A program made the position numbers and the translations under genes. Below, in pieces: positions 17,712-26,258 of a stretch of 64,000 nucleotides of DNA; the stretch's first letter is position 1; each line of letters starts with the position of its first letter. Location of the stretch: contig NZ_AP021861.1 of assembly GCF_009177095.1 (NCBI RefSeq), forward strand, positions 868,001 to 932,000, given 5' to 3'. The notes below the pieces were generated by a model that saw only the letters and a list, made by a program, of their open reading frames with translations, was not told where the DNA came from and did no database searches. This DNA comes from Lacipirellula parvula (lineage in GTDB: Bacteria > Planctomycetota > Planctomycetia > Pirellulales > Lacipirellulaceae).

Positions 17712-19280
17712 ATGAAATCGTTCCGTTCGTTGGTTTACTTCGCCGCAGCCGCGGCCCTCTTGCTGGCCGCCCGGCCCGTTTTTGCCGAAACCAAGGCCCA
17801 ACTCCAAGCGGCGCGGGAACTTATCGCCCAAGGCGAGTTCCGCGAGGCTGAAAAACTGCTCAAGCCAGCCGTCGATCCGCAACTCCCCGCGACTTCCGAA
17901 GCGGCGGTGATTTTGGAGGTCCTCGACCGCACCCGCGCCGACTTCCCGCATGACGAAGCAGAGATCACCAAGCAGGTGCGTGAATCAATTCCGGACGTGA
18001 AGGAAACCGAGATCGAAGAGTGGCGCGACGCCGGCAAGCTTCACTCGAAGCAAATCGACGGCGAGCATAAGTACTTCCGCAACGCCGCGGCCAACCTCTT
18101 CCGCGTGAGCGAGGAGGCCCGCAAGCGCCGCGAAAAGACGCCGGCTGCTGAAAAGCGGTTCGACCTCGACGGCCTCATCGCCGAGTTGAACACGATCGCC
18201 AAGACGGCCGATACGCCAGCGATTTACCCGGTGAAGCATCACGTCGTTTACACGCTGACGCTGAAGGAAGGGAACAAGCGGTTGAAGCCGGGCGCCACCG
18301 TACGGGCGTGGTTGCCGTTTCCGCAGGCGTATCGCATTCAGCAGACGGACGTGAAGCTAATCAAGCCGGTGATTGAAGTCGCTGGCGATGAAATGGGAAT
18401 GGGCCGTCCGATGGGACAGCTTCAGCAAGTTACCACCGATTCGGGAGAGCAGTCCGTGGAACTCTCTCCCGCGAGCGCGCCGCAACGCACCATCTACTTC
18501 GAGCAAGTCGTCGACGACAAGGGAACGCCGCCTAAGTTCGTCGCGGAGTTTGAATTCACCACCGCTGCGTATGTCCCGACGCTCAAGCCGGAGATGGTGA
18601 AGCCGTACGACGAAGAGAGCGACGTCTTCACCGAGTTCACCGCGCAGCGACTGCCGCACATCGCCTTCACGCCTGAAGTGAAGAAGCTGGTGAAAGAGAT
18701 TGTCGGCGACGAGAAGAATTCGCTGAAGAAGGCGCAACTGATCTTCAACTGGGTCTCCGAAAACCTGCCGTGGGTTTCCGAGATGGAATACAGCACGATC
18801 CCCAGCCTGTCGAAGAAAGGCATCGCCGCCCGCTGCGGCGACTGCGGCGTGCAAAACACGACGTTCGTCACGCTCTGCCGTGCGGCTGGCATTCCGGCCC
18901 GTTGGCAATCGGGCTTCGGCACGAAGCCAGGCGAAGAGGGGATGCACGACTGGGCGGAAATCTACATCGAACCGTGGGGCTGGCTCCCCGCCGACGCCTC
19001 GTACGGCGCCCGCAAGAGCGACGATCCCGCCGTACGCGATTTCTTCTGCGGCCATATGGACCCGTACCGGTTGATCGTCAATCTCGACTACGGCCGCACG
19101 CTCCACCCCGCGAAGACGAGCTTCCGCAGCGAGCCGATCGACTTCCAACGGGGCGAAGTCGAAGTCGACGGGCACAACCTCTACTTCAACGACTGGGAAT
19201 GGGACCTCGACTGCAAGTCGGAGCCGCTGGAGAAGGCGGCGGATAAAAAGGAAGCCGAGAAGGGCGAAGAAGAAGAGTAG
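17712..19280 (+). CDS. Secreted transglutaminase-like (papain-fold) protein
   Basis: 522 residues from the ATG at 17712, with AGGGG about 8 nt upstream; a TTG immediately before it is less likely. A signal peptide (about 1-26, ending PVFAETK) is followed by a helical region of about 150 residues and an immunoglobulin-like beta region. The transglutaminase-like core covers about residues 310-440, with the triad C378 (RCGDCGVQ), H412 (GMHDWAE) and D428 (LPADAS). Such domains act as peptidases or amidases in bacteria. The C-terminus is a Lys/Glu-rich tail. It stands alone between kup and sdaA, with a family B palindrome at its 3' end. Confidence 0.88.
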   Translation: MKSFRSLVYFAAAAALLLAARPVFAETKAQLQAARELIAQGEFREAEKLLKPAVDPQLPATSEAAVILEVLDRTRADFPHDEAEITKQVRESIPDVKETEIEEWRDAGKLHSKQIDGEHKYFRNAAANLFRVSEEARKRREKTPAAEKRFDLDGLIAELNTIAKTADTPAIYPVKHHVVYTLTLKEGNKRLKPGATVRAWLPFPQAYRIQQTDVKLIKPVIEVAGDEMGMGRPMGQLQQVTTDSGEQSVELSPASAPQRTIYFEQVVDDKGTPPKFVAEFEFTTAAYVPTLKPEMVKPYDEESDVFTEFTAQRLPHIAFTPEVKKLVKEIVGDEKNSLKKAQLIFNWVSENLPWVSEMEYSTIPSLSKKGIAARCGDCGVQNTTFVTLCRAAGIPARWQSGFGTKPGEEGMHDWAEIYIEPWGWLPADASYGARKSDDPAVRDFFCGHMDPYRLIVNLDYGRTLHPAKTSFRSEPIDFQRGEVEVDGHNLYFNDWEWDLDCKSEPLEKAADKKEAEKGEEEE

Positions 19281-19307
19281 GCCACGAGATGAAATAGAAT
19301 TCGCTTC

Positions 19308-19411
19308 TGGTCCCCTCCCCTTGAGGGGGAGGGTTAGGGAGGGGTGACTGGAGCGTGTACCAGGGCTCTTCCCCCCTCCCCAGCCCTCCCCTCCAGGGGG
19401 AGGGAGCCACA
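19308..19411. repeat. 104-bp G/C-tract palindrome, family B copy 2
   Basis: It has the same length as copy 1 and is nearly identical in both G/C-tract sides; differences cluster in the middle (GTGTACCAGG instead of GGGTACCGGG). It occupies the convergent junction between the transglutaminase-like gene and sdaA. Confidence 0.9.
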
Positions 19412-19452
19412 GCTTTCAAATAGCGAGCGCAAAAGGTTCCCGACCCCTTCGC

Positions 19453-20850
19453 TCAGCACTCCGTCACCGCGACCGCCAACCCGCCGCGGGACGTCTCCTT
19501 ATACTTCGTGAGCATGTCGCGGCCCGTCTCGCGCATCGTACGGATCACGCGATCGAGCGAAACGCGATGCTCGCCGTCGCTGCCGAGCGCCATCCGCGAC
19601 GCGTTGATCGCCTTCACCGCCCCCATCGCGCACCGCTCGATGCACGGCACTTGCACCAGTCCGCCGATCGGATCACAGGTGAGGCCCAAGTTGTGCTCCA
19701 TGCCAATCTCGGCCGCCATTTCGACCTGACGCGGCGTGCCGCCAAGCACCTCGGTGAGCGCCCCGCCCGCCATTGAGCACGCGACGCCGACCTCGCCCTG
19801 ACAACCTACCTCGGCTCCGGAGATCGAGGCGTTGAGTTTGTACAGAATGCCGATCGCCCCCGCAGTGAGCAGAAACTTAACCACTCCCGCGTCGTCGGCG
19901 TCGGGCGTGTGGCGCCGATAGTAGTGGAGCACCGCGGGAATGATTCCCGCCGCGCCGTTCGTCGGCGCGGTAACCACTCGACCGCCGGCCGCATTTTCTT
20001 CGCTGGTGGCGAGCGCGTAGAGATTCACCCAATCGAGCGCTGCGAGCGTGTCGTGATCGCCGTTGTTTGCGGCTGCCGCTGCACGTTGCTTCGCCGCAAG
20101 CCGCCGATACAGTTCCGGCGCTCGCCGCTTCACTTTGAGGCCGCCCGGCAGCGTCCCCTCTTCGCGGCAGCCCCGCTCGACGCACGCTTGCATCACGCGC
20201 CAAATCCGCAGCAGCCGCTCCTCGATCTCCGCACGGCTCCGCCACCGCTCTTCGTTCGCGAGCGTCATCGCGCTGATCGACAACCCTGTCTCCGCCGCCA
20301 TCGAGAGTAAATCGTCGCCACAGTGGTACGGGTACGGCAACCGCGTCTCGTCGCCGCTCACCACGTCGCGAGCCGCATCCTGTTCGTCGACAACGAACCC
20401 GCCGCCGATTGAATAGCAGACGTAGCGGTCGAGCATCTCGCCGGCAGCGTCGTACGCAGTGAACTCCATCCCATTGGGGTGATAGGGCAAGCTCTCGTTT
20501 CGCAAGAAGAGCAAGTCACGCGGCTCGTCGAACCGAATCCGCCGTCCACCCGGCAGCGTCATCTCGCCATCGCTGCGAATCGATTCGACAATTCGATCGA
20601 CCTGATCAGGGTCGACTCCCTCCGGGGTTTCGCCGACGAGGCCGAGCAAGATTGCCTTGTCGGTGCCATGCCCTTTGCCCGTGAGCGCGAGCGACGCGTA
20701 GAGCTTCACTTCGATCCGCTCGCACTTTTCCAGCAGGTGCGCGTGCCGCAGCCGCTCGAGAAATCGCCCCGCCGCGCGCATCGGTCCAATCGCATGCGAA
20801 CTCGAAGGTCCGATGCCGATCGTGAACAGATCCAAAACGCTGAGGGCCAT
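19453..20850 (-). CDS. sdaA: L-serine dehydratase (L-serine ammonia-lyase), single-chain iron-sulfur type
   Basis: 465 residues from ATG. The start [20 protein letters not shown] is the hallmark of the beta domain. The alpha domain carries the [4Fe-4S] cysteines in [12 protein letters not shown] and CAMGA, and the loop [15 protein letters not shown]. The enzyme deaminates L-serine to pyruvate and ammonia in the cytoplasm. Length and domain order match the fused single-polypeptide type of E. coli SdaA. It is transcribed alone; a composite palindrome array lies upstream, between it and the divergent regulator. Confidence 0.95.
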   Translation of the reverse strand: MALSVLDLFTIGIGPSSSHAIGPMRAAGRFLERLRHAHLLEKCERIEVKLYASLALTGKGHGTDKAILLGLVGETPEGVDPDQVDRIVESIRSDGEMTLPGGRRIRFDEPRDLLFLRNESLPYHPNGMEFTAYDAAGEMLDRYVCYSIGGGFVVDEQDAARDVVSGDETRLPYPYHCGDDLLSMAAETGLSISAMTLANEERWRSRAEIEERLLRIWRVMQACVERGCREEGTLPGGLKVKRRAPELYRRLAAKQRAAAAANNGDHDTLAALDWVNLYALATSEENAAGGRVVTAPTNGAAGIIPAVLHYYRRHTPDADDAGVVKFLLTAGAIGILYKLNASISGAEVGCQGEVGVACSMAGGALTEVLGGTPRQVEMAAEIGMEHNLGLTCDPIGGLVQVPCIERCAMGAVKAINASRMALGSDGEHRVSLDRVIRTMRETGRDMLTKYKETSRGGLAVAVTEC

Positions 20851-20978
20851 GGTTGGTATCGCGGAAGAGCGGTGCGTAAGCGGCTGACAAGGAATTATAC
20901 GCCGCTGCCAGCCGGTCGTTGGTCGATCGTTGGCGGCTGGCCGATCGATCTTCGACGCACCACGCGGGACGCTACGCC

Positions 20979-21163
20979 AAGCCCCGGAAGGGGCGGCATG
21001 TTGTAGCCAGGAGGCGCCAGCCCCTGGTTGCGAGCATCTCGCATAGTTGAAGCCCCGGAAGGGGCGGTACTGTTCTCCGAAGTTGAGGAGAGCGATGCCG
21101 CCCCTCGCGGGGCTTGAATGTCACACACCGACCGCCTACCAGGGGCTCGCGCCCCTGGCTACA
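20979..21163. repeat. Composite array of GC-rich palindromic units
   Basis: Unit X (AAGCCCCGGAAGGGGCGG) occurs forward at 20979-20999 and 21049-21070 and inverted at 21094-21120. Unit Y (TAGCCAGG...CCCCTGGT) occurs forward at 21004-21029 and inverted at 21137-21163. The whole forms a nested inverted structure of about 185 bp with short hairpins in every unit. It resembles the other palindromes in composition (CCCC...GGGG stems) but not in layout. It lies between the divergent starts of sdaA and the XylR-like gene, so it is not at a transcript end. Confidence 0.85.
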
Positions 21164-21602
21164 TCACCCGGCCCCTCCGCGCCAATGCGGGCGCTAACTT
21201 ACGACGTTCGCCAACGTATTGGCTAAGCTTTCCCACAGCTCGCGGCCCGGTCCGCACGGGTAGGCTCAGTCAGAGGTATATCACCATGCGCAACGATGCG
21301 TCGATATTACGCACACCCCGTGACGCCGCACGATCCAACGATGTAGTCACAACCACGCCGCGACCACGGCGCCGCCGCTCCCCCCGCAGCGCTCCACTCC
21401 GAGAAAAGCAGGCTATTCTGCGCGGTTATCCAAGATCACTGCGAACAGCATGCCAGCGTCGCGAGCGACCCGAACGCTGCGCCTCTCGCTAGCGCCGCGA
21501 TTTTGCTCGCACTGCGCCGCGACGCCAGTCATGCTACACTGCTCCCAGTGAAGTGATCCGAGTCGACGCGCGGCACGCCGACGACTTGCCGTGAGGCGGC
21601 CC
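21164..21602. other. Intergenic region upstream of the XylR-like gene
   Basis: About 440 bp with no supported gene. Open frames here are very arginine/proline-rich and overlap the palindromic array. The region should hold the promoter of the downstream regulator. A GAGG at about 21593 precedes the chosen ATG by 7 nt. No operator palindrome was recognised. Confidence 0.5.
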
Positions 21603-22934
21603 ATGAATCTCCCTCCGAAGCACTCGCCCGCCATGATTGACGAGACTCGCTCGCTCCCCAGCGTCGATCCCGCGACGCCTCCCGCCGTTGCCGCCGTACC
21701 CCGGCCACTTGATGTCGCCGTGCTCGTCGAGTTCGACGACATGTGGGGCCGCAACGTCCTCGAAGCGATTTCCTGCTACGCCCGCGACGCCGGTTGGCGG
21801 CTCCTCGTATCGCCCCGCGACGAGCAACGCCGCCTTCGCATTCCCGCGAAGTGGCGCGGCGACGGCGTCATCGTCATGCTTCGCGAACGTTCGCTGCAAG
21901 AGCACATCCGCAAGCTCGACCTGCCGACTGTCGACGTCGGCGCCACCTTCCTCAACGATACCGCTTGCGGCCGCATCGCCACCGACGACGTCGACCGCGC
22001 TCGGATGGCTTTCGAGCATTTTCGCAGCCGGCAGCTCGTCCATTTCGCGTACTTCTCCCCCGCCGACGATCGTTACCCGCAGCAGCGTGGCGAGGAGTTC
22101 CGTCGCGTCGTCGAGGATGAGCGGTTCAGCTGCTCCGTCTATTCGCCGGACCCGTCGGTCGACGCCAACGATTACGACGCCATCGGCGACTGGATCGCCG
22201 GCCTGCCAAAGCCGGTCGGCATTTTCGCTCCCGATCCGTTTCCCGCACGGCAACTCGTCGAAGCGTGCCATGCCCGCAAGATCGACATCCCGAGCGAAGT
22301 CGCCGTCCTTTCCGGCGACGAGGACGAACTGCTCTGCAGCATGGTCCTGCCAGAAATCACGAGCATCGAGCTGGCGACGCATCGCATCGGGTTCGAAGCG
22401 TGCCAGATGCTCGCCTCAATCATCGACGGCGGCGCCATCCCGGAAAAGCCGCTGCTGATTCCGCCGCTGCGGGTCTGCGCCCGCCGTTCGACGGAAGCAT
22501 TTGCCGTCGACGACCCCGCGCTGGCCGCGGTGGTGAAGATGATTTGGGAGAAGGCGAGCGCCGGCATTCAGGTCCGCGATCTCGTTCGCGCGTCGTCGAT
22601 GTCGCGGCGAGCGCTCGAGCTGCGCTTCCGCCGCGCCTTGGGCCGCACGCCGGCCGAAGAAATCCGCCGCGTTCGACTGGAGATCGCCCGCCAGCTAATC
22701 GTCACCACGTCGATGAGCGTCGGCCGCATCGCGCTGGCCACCGGCTTCTCCAGCGGGCCGTACCTGACGCACGCCTTCCGTCGGCAGTTCCGCGTGACGC
22801 CGAGTGCGCTCCGTGTGGGACTGAAGTTCGTCTCGGCGTTGCCGTCGCGAACGAAGACGCCGCTCCGCCGGCCCGAAGCGCCGGCTGTGCCTGAAGCTGC
22901 GAACCGCCTACCCCGCACGGTGCCGACGAAGTAA
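21603..22934 (+). CDS. XylR-type transcriptional regulator (periplasmic-binding-like domain plus AraC HTH)
   Basis: 443 residues from the ATG at 21603; a GTG at 21591 is an alternative. Residues about 40-305 form a LacI/ribose-binding-like sensor domain (DVAVLVEFDDMWGRNVLEAI, then VLSGDEDELLCSMVLPEITS). Residues about 325-420 are a double AraC helix-turn-helix with the typical end ALATGFSSGPYLTHAFRRQF. XylR of E. coli has the same architecture and binds D-xylose. The ligand here is unknown. A related regulator lies at 44562. No sugar operon is adjacent, so its targets may be the divergent amidohydrolase region or distant genes. Confidence 0.88.
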   Translation: MNLPPKHSPAMIDETRSLPSVDPATPPAVAAVPRPLDVAVLVEFDDMWGRNVLEAISCYARDAGWRLLVSPRDEQRRLRIPAKWRGDGVIVMLRERSLQEHIRKLDLPTVDVGATFLNDTACGRIATDDVDRARMAFEHFRSRQLVHFAYFSPADDRYPQQRGEEFRRVVEDERFSCSVYSPDPSVDANDYDAIGDWIAGLPKPVGIFAPDPFPARQLVEACHARKIDIPSEVAVLSGDEDELLCSMVLPEITSIELATHRIGFEACQMLASIIDGGAIPEKPLLIPPLRVCARRSTEAFAVDDPALAAVVKMIWEKASAGIQVRDLVRASSMSRRALELRFRRALGRTPAEEIRRVRLEIARQLIVTTSMSVGRIALATGFSSGPYLTHAFRRQFRVTPSALRVGLKFVSALPSRTKTPLRRPEAPAVPEAANRLPRTVPTK

Positions 22935-22980
22935 CGGGCGACGAATCGGCAGCCACCCGACGGCTTTTCAAGAGAAATCT

Positions 22981-23083
22981 TGTGGCTCCCTCCCCCTTGA
23001 GGGGAGGGCTGGGGAGGGGGTGGAACCCTGGTACCCACCGCCGTCACCCCTCCCTAACCCTCCCCCTCAAGGGGAGGGGACCT
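22981..23083. repeat. About 103-bp G/C-tract palindrome, family B copy 3 (reverse orientation)
   Basis: Begins TGTGGCTCCCTCCCCCTTGA and ends GGGGAGGGGACC. It is the reverse complement of copies 1, 2 and 4, with the central GGTACC intact. It occupies the convergent junction between the XylR-like gene and the amidohydrolase fusion. Confidence 0.9.
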
Positions 23084-23150
23084 CAGAGTTTCAACTTCTC
23101 CATGCTTCACGCAGCTAGCTATTGAATAAGCTTCAGTAAAGGTCAGCAAC

Positions 23151-26045
23151 CTACTCCCCCGCTCCCGCCGCCGGCTCCAACTTCCCCTCGAAGTAATCCA
23201 CCGCGGGCCACTCCTCCACCGTATCAATCGCCCGCATCAACTCCGCACTCGCGGCTTCAGCGACGCGATCGGTCGTCGGCGTTTGCCGACCATTAAACAG
23301 CACGGCAAAGTTCCGCCCATCGGCCCGGCGAACCATCTTCGTGTTTGTGCCGTCGAGCGAACCCCCATGCCCCACCGAGGCCATCTTGCCATCCTTGTCG
23401 CACTCGACGCGCCAGCCGGCCGAGTAGAACCCCGGCAAGTCCTTTCCTTCCTTGTCATGCCCCGCGAGTCCCGGCGGCCGCGCGAACATCGTCTCGATCG
23501 TCTGTTCCTCCAGCAGCGGGCACTCGCTCGCGTCGTCGAACGCGGAGGAGAACTTCACCAGGTCGACTGCCGATGCAATCCAAGCCCCGTGCGAATCCAT
23601 CGCCTCCAAATCCCACGCGCCGTACGCCACTGGTACGATCTTCTTCTCGTCGCCGCTGAAGAGCGACTGCCCGCGATACGGGGCGTAGTACCGCACCTCG
23701 CCATCCTTACGCCCCTCGAGCAGCGTCGCCCCGATCGCCATCCGATCGACCTTCACCGGCGCGAGCACATGTTCCTTCACATAGTCGTCGTACTTCTGCC
23801 CCGTGATCTTCTCGATGACGCGGCCGAGTAAACAGTAGCCGTAGTTCGAGTAAGCAAACCGTTCACCCGGTTCAAAGTCGAGCGGCGTCCCCAGCATGCA
23901 GCGGATGATTGCCGTGTGGCTCGCCGGCGTCTTCTCGCCGACCGCCTTCGCAAACTTCGCCGACTGAAACATCCCGTCAAACGACTTGTCGCGATCCCAC
24001 CCGCCGCGATGCTGCAGGCAGTGTCGAATCGTGATGTCGCGCTGCCGCTTGTCGAACTCGACCCCCTCCGCGAGGTACGGTTCGTACTCGTTGAGAATGT
24101 CGTACACCTTCGCATCGAGGTCGAGCTTCCCCTGCTCGACGAGTTGCATGACCGCCGTCGCGGTGAGCGGCTTCGAAATGCTCGCGATGCGGAACAAGCT
24201 CTCCGGTTCCACCGCTTCGCGCTTCGCCACGTCGGCGTAGCCGTAGCCACGGGCGTACACCAGCCGGCCGCCATCGGTGATCGCCACCGCCGCTCCCGGC
24301 ACCGGGTGCCGTTCCATGAACCGCCGCATCACGCGGTCGATTGATTCCAACCCCGGCCCCACCTTGCCGGTCGCCACCGCATGCGGAGCCCGTGACCGCT
24401 GGTAACCCGGACCGCGCAACACGCGCCCCGGCCGCTTGTCGGTGAGCTCACCGTTCTTCAACACCGTCGTGCCGTTCACCAGCACATGCTTCATCCCGGT
24501 CGACAGCTTTCGCGGCTCGGCCGGCGTCGAGTGATCTTGAATCTCCGCCGCATCGAACAGCACGAGGTCCGCCGCCAACCCTTCGGCAATCCGCCCGCGG
24601 TCGTACGCCATCACTTCGTTCGCCGCGACGGCGCTCGCCTGCGACACCGCCTGTTCCAATGAAATCACGCCCAGATCGCGCACGTATCGCGACAGCACGC
24701 GCGGGAACGCTCCCGCCGCCCGCGGATGCGAAACGCTTCGCGATTCCCCCGCCGGACCGACGTCGGTGCAGTACGAAATAAAATCTTCTTGCATCGCCGC
24801 GATGATGTTCGCATCGCTCATCGTCTGCGGCAACGCGAACGACTGCGCCTGCACCAGATCAAAGAACGTATCCCACGGATCTTGCTTCATCTCTTTCGCA
24901 ATCGCCGCGACGCTCTCACCCCCCAACCGCGCGTACTTCGCATCCGCACAATTGCCGATGAGGACGCGATTCCAATCTTTCCCCACATGCCGATACCAAT
25001 TTTCCCACTCGCCCTCCCCTTCCATCTCCGCACGAATCTCGGCCCGCAGTTCCGGCTTATCGAGTTGCGACAACAACTGCTCGCGTCCCTTCGCAAAGTG
25101 CCGCGGATGAATGAACGCCTCAAGCCCCAGCCCATTCATTTGGTAGGGGTACACGTCTGCCGCGATCTGCATCCCCGCCGCACGGGCCGCTTTGATCCGC
25201 GCGATTGCCAGCGGCATTTTCCCCCAGTTCGCGCGGCCCGCCGCCTTCAAATGGTAGATGTGCACCGGCGTTCCCGCCGTCTCGCCGACGTCGATCGCTT
25301 CGTCGATCGCCTCCAGCAGTCGTGCCCCCTCGTTCCGCATGTGCGTGTAGTAACGGCCGCCATACTGGCCCGCCACCTTCGCGAGCGCCGCAATCTCTTT
25401 GGTCGTTGCGTAAACTGCCGGCGGATAGATGAGAGCCGTCGAAACGCCGATCGCTCCCGCTTCCATCGCCTCGCGGACCATCGCTTCCATCTGCGCGAGT
25501 TCCTCGTCGCTCGGCCGACGATCTTCCTCGCCGATGACGATCGTCCGAATCTGCGTCAGCCCCACCGTTTGCACAACGTTCAGCGGCAGCCCTTTCTGTT
25601 CGAGCGCGAGAAAATATTCGGCCATCGTCTGCCAACCTATCTCGGCCGCTTCCCTGTCGCCCAGCGGCGCCGCCGAATCTCCCTCGCCAGCGTTGATCGT
25701 CGTGATTCCCTGCGTCAGCAAGTTGAGCGAGGTCTTCGGATCGTCGAACATCGGGTTCGCCGTCTGCCCCATCATGTCGATGAAGCCCGGCGCCACGACG
25801 AGCCCGGTCGCGTCGATCGTCTCGCGGCCCTTGGCGCCCTCAAGCCGCCCAATCGCCGCGATCCGCCCGTCGCGCACGCCAACGTCGGCCCGATACCACG
25901 GCGCTCCGGTGCCATCGACGACGCGCCCGCCGGTGATCAACACGTCGAAGTGCTGCGTCGGTTCATCGCCCTGCCCCATCGAGATCCCCAGCAACAACGC
26001 CATCGGCAACACGCACAACGTCTTTACGGAACTTGGCAATATCAC
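23151..26045 (-). CDS. Fusion of an N-acyl-D-amino-acid deacylase-like amidohydrolase and a class C beta-lactamase-family serine hydrolase
   Basis: 964 residues from a GTG start, with a probable signal peptide (about 1-26). Residues about 30-545 match the D-aminoacylase family: FDVLITGGRVVDGTGAPWYRADVGV at the start, metal-site His in YYTHMRNEG and IYHLKAAG, and the Asp of CTDVGPAG. The usual HxH after GFID is missing (GFIDMMGQ), and the usual GNCG loop reads GEGDS. Residues about 565-950 form a beta-lactamase/DD-peptidase-like domain with S622-x-x-K625 (ASISK) and YSNYGYC. The protein probably acts in the periplasm on D-amino-acid-containing peptides. It is divergent, by 213 bp, from a second beta-lactamase fusion. 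Confidence 0.87.
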   Translation of the reverse strand: MILPSSVKTLCVLPMALLLGISMGQGDEPTQHFDVLITGGRVVDGTGAPWYRADVGVRDGRIAAIGRLEGAKGRETIDATGLVVAPGFIDMMGQTANPMFDDPKTSLNLLTQGITTINAGEGDSAAPLGDREAAEIGWQTMAEYFLALEQKGLPLNVVQTVGLTQIRTIVIGEEDRRPSDEELAQMEAMVREAMEAGAIGVSTALIYPPAVYATTKEIAALAKVAGQYGGRYYTHMRNEGARLLEAIDEAIDVGETAGTPVHIYHLKAAGRANWGKMPLAIARIKAARAAGMQIAADVYPYQMNGLGLEAFIHPRHFAKGREQLLSQLDKPELRAEIRAEMEGEGEWENWYRHVGKDWNRVLIGNCADAKYARLGGESVAAIAKEMKQDPWDTFFDLVQAQSFALPQTMSDANIIAAMQEDFISYCTDVGPAGESRSVSHPRAAGAFPRVLSRYVRDLGVISLEQAVSQASAVAANEVMAYDRGRIAEGLAADLVLFDAAEIQDHSTPAEPRKLSTGMKHVLVNGTTVLKNGELTDKRPGRVLRGPGYQRSRAPHAVATGKVGPGLESIDRVMRRFMERHPVPGAAVAITDGGRLVYARGYGYADVAKREAVEPESLFRIASISKPLTATAVMQLVEQGKLDLDAKVYDILNEYEPYLAEGVEFDKRQRDITIRHCLQHRGGWDRDKSFDGMFQSAKFAKAVGEKTPASHTAIIRCMLGTPLDFEPGERFAYSNYGYCLLGRVIEKITGQKYDDYVKEHVLAPVKVDRMAIGATLLEGRKDGEVRYYAPYRGQSLFSGDEKKIVPVAYGAWDLEAMDSHGAWIASAVDLVKFSSAFDDASECPLLEEQTIETMFARPPGLAGHDKEGKDLPGFYSAGWRVECDKDGKMASVGHGGSLDGTNTKMVRRADGRNFAVLFNGRQTPTTDRVAEAASAELMRAIDTVEEWPAVDYFEGKLEPAAGAGE

Positions 26046-26258
26046 GAGTTAATCCCCCAGCGCATTCGCAACTGACAACGGACCACTGACAACTGACGAC
26101 CGCCCGATTGTCGCACGAATTCCCTCGTCGCGGCGCACTGTGCGCAAAATCGAACCCGCGATGCGTACCGCAGGTGCGTTGGCCCTCGACGGCATTCGAG
26201 GCATAATGTCTCGCACGGCGGCGTCATTGCGCAGAAGTCATCACAGGAGGTCCCCCGC

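Noticed and set aside
21118-21492. A 124-codon frame in the sdaA-regulator gap
   Set aside because: It starts inside the palindromic array and has basic low-complexity sequence, no ribosome-binding site and no recognisable domain.
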